Both the position numbers and the translations under genes were made by a program. Below, one piece after another: positions 27,367-34,891 of a stretch of 64,000 bases of DNA; the first letter of the stretch is position 1; each line of letters starts with the position of its first letter. The notes below the pieces were generated by a model. It had not been told where the DNA came from and searched no databases. It saw only the letters and a list, made by a program, of their open reading frames with translations. Origin of the DNA: an uncultured Senegalimassilia sp. (GTDB lineage: Bacteria; Actinomycetota; Coriobacteriia; Coriobacteriales; Eggerthellaceae); assembly GCF_902464545.1 (NCBI RefSeq), contig NZ_CABQJR010000008.1:6737-70736 (forward strand). The letters run 5' to 3'.

Positions 27367-28641
27367 ATGTATGACACGGGTTCAACGGCATTCATGCTGA
27401 TATGCGCCATGCTCGTCTTGCTCATGACACCAGGCTTGGCGTTTTTCTACGGAGGCCTGTCGCGTCGAAAGAACGTTGTGAACACGATGATCATGGTGTT
27501 CTCGGCCATCGGCATCGTAGCGATCACGTGGACGATCTGCGGTTGGTCGCTGGCATACGGCGGGGACGGCTCCAGCCCGTTCTTCGGAGGCTTCGATCAG
27601 CTTGGCTTCCTAGGCGGCGTGACCGACATGCTCGCCGAGGCCGAGGCGGTTCCCGAGGATGCGACGTATCCGACCATCATCAACTTCATCTTCCAAATGG
27701 CGTTCTGCATGATCACCACCGCCATTATCACGGGTTCTCTTGCCGGCCGTATGAAGTTCGGCGCGGTGTGCGCATTCGTGGCAGTGTGGACCATCGTGGT
27801 GTATCCGCCGCTCGCCCACATGGTTTGGGGCGGTGATGGCAGCCTTATCGGCGACACCATCGGCGCGCTCGACTTCGCCGGCGGCGATGTGGTGCACATC
27901 TCCTCTGGTTTGACCGGCCTTATCCTGTGCCTCATGCTCGGCAAGCGCAAGGGCTTCGGCATGATGAGCTACCGTCCGCATAACGTGCCGTTCGTGGCCC
28001 TGGGCGCAACCCTTCTGTGGTTCGGCTGGTTCGGCTTCAACGCCGGTTCCGAGTTCGTTGCCGATGGCGTTGCGGGCTTGGCCCTGATCAACACCGTGGT
28101 CGCCTCCGGCGCGGCGCTCGTCTCCTGGATGATCGTCGAGCGCGTGAAGGTGGGCAAGCCCACGCTCGTCGGTGCTGCCACCGGCCTTGTCGCCGGCCTG
28201 GTCGTCATCACCCCGGCCGCTGGCTTCGTCGAGCCCTGGGCTGCGATCATCATGGGTCTGATCGTTTCCCCGATCTGCTACTTCGCCATCTCGTTCTGCA
28301 AGGCCAAGATCGGTTACGACGACGCACTCGACGCTTTCGGTTGCCACGCGGTCGGCGGCATCGTGGGCGGTATCTGCACCGGCATCTTCTGCGTGCCCGA
28401 GCTGTCCTGGACCGACTTCGGCGGCCTTCTGTACACCGGCGACGTAAGCCTGCTGTGCAGCCAGATCGCCGGCATCGCCATCACCATCGTGTTCGTCGGC
28501 ATTCTCGATGTGGTGCTCGCGTTCATCGTGAAGGCCTGCTTCAAGGGCAGCTTGCGCGTCAGCGAGGAGAAGGAAGCGCAGGGTCTCGATATTGCAGCCC
28601 ACGGCGAATCTGCTTACCCTGCATACATCGGCCTGGATTAA
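27367..28641 (+). CDS. amtB: Ammonium transporter AmtB
   Basis: AmtB is a trimeric membrane channel for ammonium. The 424-residue product has about 11 membrane helices with the family signatures FYGGLSRRKNVVNTMIM, the first pore His in GGDVVHISSGLTGL, the second in DAFGCHAVGGIVGGICTG, and the conserved GWFGFNAGSE. There is no signal peptide before helix 1. The gene starts after CGAAGGAGG and is followed 30 bases later by the PII gene, the standard amtB-glnK pair in which PII blocks the pore when nitrogen is plentiful. Confidence 0.96.
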   Translation: MYDTGSTAFMLICAMLVLLMTPGLAFFYGGLSRRKNVVNTMIMVFSAIGIVAITWTICGWSLAYGGDGSSPFFGGFDQLGFLGGVTDMLAEAEAVPEDATYPTIINFIFQMAFCMITTAIITGSLAGRMKFGAVCAFVAVWTIVVYPPLAHMVWGGDGSLIGDTIGALDFAGGDVVHISSGLTGLILCLMLGKRKGFGMMSYRPHNVPFVALGATLLWFGWFGFNAGSEFVADGVAGLALINTVVASGAALVSWMIVERVKVGKPTLVGAATGLVAGLVVITPAAGFVEPWAAIIMGLIVSPICYFAISFCKAKIGYDDALDAFGCHAVGGIVGGICTGIFCVPELSWTDFGGLLYTGDVSLLCSQIAGIAITIVFVGILDVVLAFIVKACFKGSLRVSEEKEAQGLDIAAHGESAYPAYIGLD

Positions 28642-28671
28642 GTTGCGGCTAGCGTTGGAAGGAGTTGAACC

Positions 28672-29010
28672 ATGAAGAAGATCACCGCTATCGTTCGCCC
28701 TGAAAAGCTCGAGCCGCTCAAGGATGCCCTGTTCGCGGCGAAGGTTTCGGGCATGACCATCTCGCAGGTGCAAGGCTGCGGGTCCCAGCATGGCTGGAAG
28801 GAGTACTACCGCGGCACTGAGGTGCTCCTGAACATGGTGCCGAAGGTGAAGTTCGAGATCATCTGCGACGATGCCGAGGTGGACGCGCTCATCGATGTGA
28901 TCAGCGCCACTGCTCGAACCGGCAGCGTGGGGGATGGCAAGATCTTCGTCTTCCCGGTCGACGAGGTGGTGCGCATCCGCACCGGCGAGCGAGGAGACGA
29001 GGCGATCTAG
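28672..29010 (+). CDS. glnK: PII nitrogen regulatory protein (GlnK/GlnB type)
   Basis: PII integrates 2-oxoglutarate, ATP and ADP and, next to amtB, gates the ammonium channel. The 112-residue length is exact, and the conserved segments are present: MKKITAIVRPEKLEPLKDAL, T-loop KEYYRGTEV, B-loop TGSVGDGKIFV and C-loop RIRTGERGDEAI. Position 51, the Tyr that is uridylylated in proteobacteria or adenylylated in actinobacteria, is Val; Tyr46 remains. Hence nucleotidylylation at residue 51 is not possible and control should be by ligand binding alone. Cotranscribed with amtB and followed by a terminator. Confidence 0.94.
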   Translation: MKKITAIVRPEKLEPLKDALFAAKVSGMTISQVQGCGSQHGWKEYYRGTEVLLNMVPKVKFEIICDDAEVDALIDVISATARTGSVGDGKIFVFPVDEVVRIRTGERGDEAI

Positions 29011-29054
29011 CCTTTGACGGCTGGTTGCGACCGCGATGCGCTCATAAGGGGCTC

Positions 29055-29090
29055 GAAGGCCCCCCGTTTCTGGAAATGGGAGGCCTTCTT
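29055..29090 (+). terminator. Terminator after the PII gene
   Basis: A long stem GAAGGCC-CCCC-GTTT pairs with AAA-TGGG-A-GGCCTTC and is followed by TTAT. It lies 45 bases after the PII stop. Confidence 0.75.
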
Positions 29091-29145
29091 ATGTGCGCGG
29101 GCAGTTCACGAAATCGCGGCGATTGCGAATCCGCTTGGAGCTTGA

Positions 29146-29186
29146 GGAGGCCCTGTTCTAGGAAGCGGGAGCAGGGGCTTCTTGTT
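29146..29186 (+). terminator. Second hairpin terminator upstream of fur
   Basis: GGCCCTGTTC pairs with GAGCAGGGGCT through wobble pairs and is followed by TCTTGTTTT. It backs up the first terminator and isolates the downstream regulator gene. The rest of 29091-29292 has no gene. Confidence 0.55.
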
Positions 29187-29292
29187 TTCTGCAATGCTCG
29201 ATGGAATGGTTGTGAGCGAATTGCACTTGGCTTACTAGCGATATAAGATCCTATTAAGAAGAAAGCCTGACAACAAGGATAGGAGCAACGCG

Positions 29293-29712
29293 ATGACTTC
29301 GAACGGCCAGGTTCAGAGCCCGCGCGGCTCGCGCAACACCAAGCAGCGTGCGGTGGTGCTCGATGCGGTGCGCTCGCTGCACAACCATCCGACGTCGGCG
29401 GATATCTACGACGTGGTTCACCGCGATTACCCTAACGTGTCCCGCGCCACCGTGTATCGCAATTTGAGCGTGTTGTCGGATCGCGGGGAGGTTTTGCGCA
29501 TCCCCGTGCCCAATGCGGCAGACCGTTACGATTTCCGTTGCGATAATCACTTCCATGCGAAGTGCAGCCGTTGCGGAGGCGTCTTCGATATCGAGACGGA
29601 GGGGGTCGATCCCTTTGCGCGTATCGTGAACGATTACGGGTTCCAGGTAACGGGCTTCGACCTCGCGTTTTCCGGCGTGTGCCCTGATTGCCGCCGCAAT
29701 AGCGGGGAATAG
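29293..29712 (+). CDS. Fur/PerR-family metalloregulator
   Basis: A 139-residue winged-helix repressor of the Fur superfamily. The DNA-binding half has NTKQRAVVLDAV, HPTSADIYDVV and VSRATVYRNLSVLSDRG; the dimerisation half has the His-rich RCDNHFHAKCSRCGGVFD and the second structural zinc pair CPDC near the end. Two CxxC pairs give the structural zinc. The regulatory site with HFHAKC and the Asp in ETEGVDPF resembles PerR more than Fur, but the sequence alone cannot settle iron versus peroxide sensing. Monocistronic, between two terminators and the rpsA promoter. Confidence 0.9.
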   Translation: MTSNGQVQSPRGSRNTKQRAVVLDAVRSLHNHPTSADIYDVVHRDYPNVSRATVYRNLSVLSDRGEVLRIPVPNAADRYDFRCDNHFHAKCSRCGGVFDIETEGVDPFARIVNDYGFQVTGFDLAFSGVCPDCRRNSGE

Positions 29713-29891
29713 CGCGGAGTGCGTTGGTTCTCGTCCTCCAATCTGGGTGTTTAGGAGGGTTGAGCTCGAAACGGCTGATCGTCGCGCAGCGCGCGGCCGG
29801 ATCGCAAGGCGGCGGTGCAAGGGCGCGAAACGAACGGCTTGCCATTCCGCGTAGAAATCGTGCAGGGCGGAACGCTGTTGGAAAATAGTGG

Positions 29892-29920
29892 TTTGGATGC
29901 CGCATTGCGCATGGTATACT
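29892..29920 (+). promoter_or_regulatory. Promoter of rpsA
   Basis: TTTGGA (29892-29897) and TATACT (29915-29920) are separated by 17 bases. The predicted start near 29927 leaves a leader of about 150 nt before the rpsA start codon. The rest of the 368-base gap 29713-30079 shows no gene. Confidence 0.65.
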
Positions 29921-30049
29921 CGATTGGCTTATGGGAAGGTCCCGTAAGCATTGGTAATGTAGGCCCCCGAGACATGTTTGTTGCACTGCTAAAAGGGAGC
30001 ATCTCCTGCAAGCGAACATGGTTTATGTAGCAATCATTCATGACGAAGG

Positions 30050-30078
30050 GTCCCCGGCAAAGTATGGAAGGGGTCCGT
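30050..30078 (+). promoter_or_regulatory. Possible translation-control hairpin over the rpsA ribosome binding site
   Basis: GGTCCCC (30052-30058) can pair, with one mismatch, with GGGGTCC (30070-30076), which includes the GGAAGGGG ribosome binding site. Such a hairpin could hide the site and allow autoregulation, as known for S1 leaders in other bacteria, though by a different structure. Inference only. Confidence 0.25.
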
Positions 30079-30079
30079 T

Positions 30080-31282
30080 TTGACCGACATCAAGAACACG
30101 TCCGTCATCGACTTCGAGGACATCTCCGACGATCAGATGAACCAGATGATCGACGGCACGCTGACCGAGTTCGACGAGGGCGACCTGGTCAACGGCACGG
30201 TTGTCAAGATCGAGCATGACGAGGTGCTGGTGGACATCGGATTCAAGTCCGAGGGCGTTGTGCCCGTCCGCGAGCTGTCCATCCGCAAGGACGCCGATCC
30301 GTCCGAGATCGTCAATCTCGGCGACGAGATCGAGGCTCTGGTCCTGCAGAAGGAGGACAAGGACGGCCGTCTGATCCTGTCCAAGAAGCGTGCTGAGTAC
30401 GAGCGCGCCTGGATCAGCGTTGAGGAGAAGTTCAAGGCTGGCGAGACCGTCACCGGCGAGGTTATCGAGGTTGTCAAGGGCGGCCTGATCCTGGACATCG
30501 GCCTGCGCGGCTTCCTGCCTGCGTCTTTGGTCGACCTGCGTCGCGTCAAGGACCTGGACATGTACCTGCACACCGAGATCGAGGCCCGCGTCATCGAGAT
30601 GGACCGCAACCGCAACAACGTTGTCCTGTCCCGTCGCGTGCTGCTTGAGGAAGGCCGCAAGAACGAGCGCGCCGAGATCCTCTCCAAGCTGTCCAAGGGC
30701 ATGCGCCTCAAGGGCACGGTTTCCAGCATCGTCGACTTCGGCGCCTTCGTTGATCTGGGCGGCATCGACGGTCTGGTCCACATCTCCGAGCTGTCCTGGA
30801 ACCACGTCAACCATCCGTCCGAGGTCGTCAAGGTCGGCGACGAGGTCGAGGTCGAGGTTCTGGACGTCGACCTGCAGCGCGAGCGCATCTCCCTGGGTCT
30901 GAAGCAGACCACCGAGGATCCGTGGATCAAGCTGGTCGAGAGCTACCCGGTCGGCTCCATCGTCGACGGCAAGGTCACCAAGACCGTCCCGTTCGGCGCC
31001 TTCGTCGAGTTGGGTCAGTCCATCGAGGGCCTGGTGCACATCTCCGAGATGGCTATGCGCCACATCGACACGCCTGCTCAGGTCGTCAAGCCTGGCGACA
31101 TGGTCAAGGTCAAGGTCATGGAGATCAACCCCGACCGTCGTCGCATCAGCCTGTCCATGAAGGCTGCTGCTGCTGAGATGGGCTTCGAGATCCCCGTGGA
31201 CGAGTCCATCCAGGTTGAGGAGAAGCCGGCCAAGAAGCGCGAGAAGAAGGCTGACAAGCCCGCTGAGGAGCAGGCTGAATAA
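30080..31282 (+). CDS. rpsA: 30S ribosomal protein S1
   Basis: S1 helps mRNA binding to the 30S subunit. The 400-residue protein has four S1 RNA-binding domains, the length usual for Actinobacteria and some Firmicutes rather than the six of E. coli. The repeats are recognisable by GDLVNGTVVKIEHDEVLVDIG, GETVTGEVIEVVKGGLILDIG, GMRLKGTVSSIVDFGAFVDLGG and GSIVDGKVTKTVPFGAFVELG, the last two being the most canonical. An acidic N terminus and a Lys/Glu-rich tail flank them. It starts at TTG seven bases after GGAAGGGG. A perfect terminator follows. Confidence 0.95.
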   Translation: MTDIKNTSVIDFEDISDDQMNQMIDGTLTEFDEGDLVNGTVVKIEHDEVLVDIGFKSEGVVPVRELSIRKDADPSEIVNLGDEIEALVLQKEDKDGRLILSKKRAEYERAWISVEEKFKAGETVTGEVIEVVKGGLILDIGLRGFLPASLVDLRRVKDLDMYLHTEIEARVIEMDRNRNNVVLSRRVLLEEGRKNERAEILSKLSKGMRLKGTVSSIVDFGAFVDLGGIDGLVHISELSWNHVNHPSEVVKVGDEVEVEVLDVDLQRERISLGLKQTTEDPWIKLVESYPVGSIVDGKVTKTVPFGAFVELGQSIEGLVHISEMAMRHIDTPAQVVKPGDMVKVKVMEINPDRRRISLSMKAAAAEMGFEIPVDESIQVEEKPAKKREKKADKPAEEQAE

Positions 31283-31324
31283 GCTGACCTAAGCCTCAAG
31301 CTTTAAGCTGAAGCGTGAATCCTG

Positions 31325-31357
31325 CAAGGCCCCCGGCATACGCCGGGGGCCTTGTTG
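31325..31357 (+). terminator. Terminator after rpsA
   Basis: A perfect 13-base stem CAAGGCCCCCGGC/GCCGGGGGCCTTG with an ATAC loop, followed by TTG. The T-tract is short, but the stem is very strong. The rest of the 438-base gap to 31720 has no gene; it is AT-richer than its surroundings around 31430-31560. Confidence 0.75.
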
Positions 31358-31637
31358 CGTCTGAGGGTTGCCGAAGGATTCCCAAGGCCGGAACTGTAGG
31401 GCGACAAGGTATTCGGTCGATGCCGTAGCTTTATGCCATATCTTTGCGCTGCAATAGGCATCCTTCTCCTAGGCGCGAGAAATGCCGGCAAAGCTATAGC
31501 ATATTTGCCTTTAACGCGACTTTATCGTTTTCGGTTATCGGAAACCTTAAAGGCCGGAAAACGGTTGCGGTGAGCATGAATCAAGCAGGAAGCGTGGGTT
31601 AAGGGCCCTATCATCAGTGCTTTCTCTTAATGCAGGT

Positions 31638-31681
31638 CGGGCCGCAATCGTGATGCGTTGTTCGCATACGGTTGCGGCCCG
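31638..31681 (-). terminator. Hairpin downstream of the acyltransferase gene
   Basis: Arms CGGGCCGCAATCG (31638-31650) and CGGTTGCGGCCCG (31669-31681) pair with one wobble around an 18-base loop. It lies 39 bases past the stop of the minus-strand gene. There is no T-tract, so termination may need a factor. Confidence 0.45.
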
Positions 31682-31719
31682 AAATCGTTCGATGCGTGCG
31701 CTCGTTGGTTTGGACGCGC

Positions 31720-33888
31720 CTACTCCTGCGGGTGCTCCCCTAGGCTGTTGGCGATGTTGGTGGCAATGGAGGCAACGGCTGCCTGCTGGGCTGCAATGGC
31801 CTTCGAGGTTGCGGCTTCCATAGGCGTTTCTGCGTGCGCAACCTGGTCGCCTTCTTTATGCTCGGGCAGAAGGTCTCCGATGGCGTCGTGGACCATGTCG
31901 ATGTAGGCTTGTGCACCTTCCGAGGACAGATGCGTGCCGTCACCGTCGAACCAGGTGCCGTGCGATGCGCTTAGGTCGTACCAGTCGATAACCTGCACAT
32001 TACTGTAACGCTCGGCAGCGCGGTCGAGCGCGGCGTTCGTTTCCGCCATCCAGCTTTGCGGGCTGCGGGTGTTCACGAAGAACACGTGCTTGTCGGTGCC
32101 CACCACGCCAAGCAGGTCGTCCAGCTGCTCGTCGGTGGCTTGCCCGTTTGTTCCCAGGGCGAACACCACCACGTCGCCCACGATATCCTGGTCGGCATAG
32201 GAGCGGTACACTTCCTCGCCGACGGTGAGCTGACGGTTCACGGCGGCATCGATGGCGCCGTAGGGGAACGTATCGGTAAAGTTTGGGATGGCTCGCACCG
32301 ATACCGAGTCGCCGATCATGAGCACGTCGAGCTTGGGCTTTTCGGCTGCTGCGGTGGCATTCGACGTATCCGCAGGCAAGCCTGCGACATGCGCCGATTC
32401 GTCCTTCAGCAGATCGCCGCCCTCAAGCGCGGAGGTGTTGGGCACGAAGATCAGCCCGCCGATGCAGACGATGGTGAGAACGGATGCCGCAGCCGTGGGC
32501 AGGGCATGGCTGCGAAGCCAGTCGGCAAGCAGGATCTGCCCGCCGCGCACGTCGCCCACGAACTTCCCGATGGCGCCATGGCGGATGGGGTCTTCCACAA
32601 ACTTATAGGAGAACCACGAGATGGCGAAGATGATGGCGAGTTCCACCAGGTACATCCACCATGGGGTGCCCTCGATGTTGCTGCGCGGGTTCATAAGCAG
32701 AAGGATGGGGTAGTGCCACAGGTACATGCCGTAGGAGTGCAGGCCGATCCATACGAGCGGCTTTGCGGCGAACACCTTCGCCAACAGGCTTGACGGGTGC
32801 ACGATGACGGCGATGATGACCATGGTGATCACGGAGGCGAGCAGGATGCCGCCGCGGTACATGAACGCCGACGTGCCATCGATGCCCGCCATCATGGCCA
32901 CCAAGCCGATGAGCGCGATGCCGCCCACGGCGTCGAGCGCCAGCCGCACGTTGCGGTCAAGGTGGATCTCGTTGTTCGCGCCAAGTTGGTTCGACGGCCA
33001 TACGAAGGCAAGCCATGCGCCGATGAGCAGGCTGAACGCGCGGGTGTCGGTTCCGTAGTACACGCGCGAGGGGTCGACGTCGGGGTTGAACAGGATCGCC
33101 ATCTCAAGCGCGGAGGCAAGCGCGAGCACGAAGGTGGCGTTGCGCATATGGGTGCGCTTCACGCCGAACTTGTGCGCAAGGATAAGCACCACGGGCCAAA
33201 CCACGTAGAACTGCTCCTCGATGGCGAGCGACCAGAAATGCGTAACGGGGCTAGGGGCGCCCAAGGCGTCGAAGTAGGACACGTCGCGTAGGATGTACCA
33301 CCAGTTGGTCACCCAGCAAAGCGCCGCCCACATGTCTTCGCGTAATTTCGTGAGCAGGCTGTGGTCGAACAGCGTGCAGAGCACGGCGGTGACTATGATG
33401 ACGAAGGCGATGGCCGGGAATAGGCGTTTCACGCGGCGTAGCCAGAACTGGGGCAGGTCGATGGTGCCCGTGGAGTCCCATTCGATGAGCAGCAGGCTGG
33501 TGATCAGGTAGCCTGACAGCACGAAGAACACGGTGACGCCGAGCAGGCCGCCGGGCATCCAGGCCATGCCCATGTGATAGGCGATGACGCCGAGCACGGC
33601 AAGCGCGCGCAGGCCGTCGAGGGCGGGGATGTAACGCGATTTCTTCCGTTTGGGTTGTTCTACGCTGCCGGATGCGCGCGAGGTCCGCGGCGATGCGTCG
33701 TGCGCGTTGCCGTGACGGCCGTCCGTTGCGGCGTTTGCGCGGCGGGTGTCGTGCGATTCGGTGGCCGGGACGCTTGAGGCGCGGCCGTGCATATTGGAAC
33801 GGTTTTGCGTGTAAGAATTCGATGCGGGGCTTGCGTATACGCTTCGCGAGCGATTGCGTGCATGGCTCCCAGCCGGCGTTTCCGGCAT
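31720..33888 (-). CDS. OafA/OatA-type membrane acyltransferase with C-terminal SGNH domain
   Basis: A 722-residue protein that should transfer acyl groups across the membrane to an envelope glycan. After an 85-residue basic Ser/Arg/Asn-rich cytoplasmic tail comes an acyltransferase-3 domain with about 10-11 helices, including YIPALDGLRALAVLGVIAYH, FFVLSGYLIT and FWSLAIEEQFYVVWPV. The last ~220 residues form an extracellular SGNH esterase/transferase domain: block I MIGDSVSV, block III GTNGQ and block V DGTHLSSEG. This is the architecture of peptidoglycan O-acetyltransferase OatA. Substrate is not proven. It starts after AGAAGGGAAC and is divergent from coaE. Confidence 0.9.
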   Translation of the reverse strand: MPETPAGSHARNRSRSVYASPASNSYTQNRSNMHGRASSVPATESHDTRRANAATDGRHGNAHDASPRTSRASGSVEQPKRKKSRYIPALDGLRALAVLGVIAYHMGMAWMPGGLLGVTVFFVLSGYLITSLLLIEWDSTGTIDLPQFWLRRVKRLFPAIAFVIIVTAVLCTLFDHSLLTKLREDMWAALCWVTNWWYILRDVSYFDALGAPSPVTHFWSLAIEEQFYVVWPVVLILAHKFGVKRTHMRNATFVLALASALEMAILFNPDVDPSRVYYGTDTRAFSLLIGAWLAFVWPSNQLGANNEIHLDRNVRLALDAVGGIALIGLVAMMAGIDGTSAFMYRGGILLASVITMVIIAVIVHPSSLLAKVFAAKPLVWIGLHSYGMYLWHYPILLLMNPRSNIEGTPWWMYLVELAIIFAISWFSYKFVEDPIRHGAIGKFVGDVRGGQILLADWLRSHALPTAAASVLTIVCIGGLIFVPNTSALEGGDLLKDESAHVAGLPADTSNATAAAEKPKLDVLMIGDSVSVRAIPNFTDTFPYGAIDAAVNRQLTVGEEVYRSYADQDIVGDVVVFALGTNGQATDEQLDDLLGVVGTDKHVFFVNTRSPQSWMAETNAALDRAAERYSNVQVIDWYDLSASHGTWFDGDGTHLSSEGAQAYIDMVHDAIGDLLPEHKEGDQVAHAETPMEAATSKAIAAQQAAVASIATNIANSLGEHPQE

Positions 33889-33940
33889 GATAGTTCCCTT
33901 CTCATCTGCTGCGCTCCCTTAATCCGCAGCACATCGCCCC

Positions 33941-33946
33941 AGTATA
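33941..33946 (-). promoter_or_regulatory. -10 box for the acyltransferase gene
   Basis: TATACT on the minus strand lies 52 bases upstream of the acyltransferase start codon. The CAGGTT found 17 bases further upstream is a poor -35. Confidence 0.4.
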
Positions 33947-34075
33947 CCAGTGCCGCCTACCGTAACCTGTCGGCAAATGATGGCAAGTGCCGTGCGTTTC
34001 GGCTGCGTGGTGCGTGTATCATATGAAGAAGATATGCGTGAAGGTAACGCTGCGATGCCGACAAAGGAGGCAGGC

Positions 34076-34684
34076 ATGGGTATGAAGAAGCTGTTCGTCA
34101 TCGGCGGCATGGGCGCCGGCAAGTCGACGGCCCGCAAGGTTCTGGCCGAGCAGGGAGTCCCGTACATCGACCTCGACAAGGTCGGTCATGACGTGCTGCT
34201 GTGGGATACGGTCAAAGCCGACCTGGTAGAGGCGTTCGGCGCTGATATCCTGGGCGCCGACGGCCAGATCGTGCGCTCGAAGGTGGCGGCGAAGGCCTTC
34301 GCCACGCCGGCGGAGACGCGCAAGCTCAACCGCATCACCATGCCGCGCATCGAGGAGGCGTTCACCGATCAGCTCGACGAGCTTGAGCGTCAGGGCAACA
34401 AGGCCGTGGTGGTGGAGTACTCCGTGTTCAAGAACCGTCAGGTGTCCATGGCCAACGGCGCCGATGTGGTCATCGCCGTGCTAGCCCCGCTTGACGATCG
34501 CATCGAGCGCGCCGTTGCAGGCGGCTGGGACGAGCAGGACGTGCGTCGCCGCATTGCCCGCCAGATCAGCGACGCGGACCGCATCGAGCAATCTGACGTG
34601 GTGTTCAACAACGATGGCACGCCCGAGCAGCTGCGTGAGCAGGTCGAGCAGTGGTGGCGTGAGTACAGCAAGACGCTGGACTAG
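34076..34684 (+). CDS. coaE: Dephospho-CoA kinase
   Basis: CoaE phosphorylates dephospho-CoA, the last step of CoA synthesis. The 202-residue protein has the P-loop IGGMGAGKSTARK, the substrate Asp in YIDLDKVGHDVL, RSKVAAKAFATPAETRKLNRITMPRI and VVVEYSVF (usually a VxxxPLLFE form), then RRIARQISDADR and SDVVFNNDG at the C terminus. I use the ATG with AAAGGAGG five bases upstream; an in-frame start 126 bases earlier would add 42 residues not found in the family. uvrB is next, as often in this lineage, behind a terminator. Confidence 0.9.
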   Translation: MGMKKLFVIGGMGAGKSTARKVLAEQGVPYIDLDKVGHDVLLWDTVKADLVEAFGADILGADGQIVRSKVAAKAFATPAETRKLNRITMPRIEEAFTDQLDELERQGNKAVVVEYSVFKNRQVSMANGADVVIAVLAPLDDRIERAVAGGWDEQDVRRRIARQISDADRIEQSDVVFNNDGTPEQLREQVEQWWREYSKTLD

Positions 34685-34725
34685 GACGGCATCGCGCTGA
34701 TGGGCGCGATCGTTCGAAACGTTAT

Positions 34726-34785
34726 AGGCCCCTGCGGCACGGCACCTGGTTTTGCCGGGTGCAACGTGCTGCAGGGGCCTTTTGC
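34726..34785 (+). terminator. Terminator after coaE
   Basis: Outer arms AGGCCCCTGCGGCAC and GTGCTGCAGGGGCCT pair with one mismatch and continue into an inner GCACC/GGGTGC stem. TTTTGC follows. Confidence 0.8.
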
Positions 34786-34816
34786 GTTGTCGCATATGTG
34801 AAGCGAAAACGTACAC

Positions 34817-34845
34817 TTGTTCTTTTCCGTGTGCCGTGCTAGACT
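34817..34845 (+). promoter_or_regulatory. Promoter of uvrB
   Basis: TTGTTC (34817-34822) and TAGACT (34840-34845) with 17-base spacing, immediately followed by the SOS box. Confidence 0.65.
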
Positions 34846-34861
34846 TCGAACACTGATTCGA
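34846..34861 (+). promoter_or_regulatory. LexA (SOS) box upstream of uvrB
   Basis: TCGAACACTGATTCGA matches the actinobacterial LexA consensus TCGAAC-N4-GTTCGA at 11 of 12 positions. The wider sequence CTTCGAA-N6-TTCGAAG is a perfect inverted repeat. It directly abuts the -10 box, where a bound repressor would block the polymerase. Confidence 0.75.
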
Positions 34862-34891
34862 AGGAAGCGCCTGCGAAGGACGTGATTGCAT

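Noticed and set aside
29815..30030. A 71-codon open frame upstream of rpsA
   Set aside because: It covers the rpsA promoter and leader, has no ribosome binding site and no recognisable content.
33950..34075. N-terminal extension of coaE by 42 residues
   Set aside because: The internal ATG has a perfect AAAGGAGG site and begins at the family N terminus.
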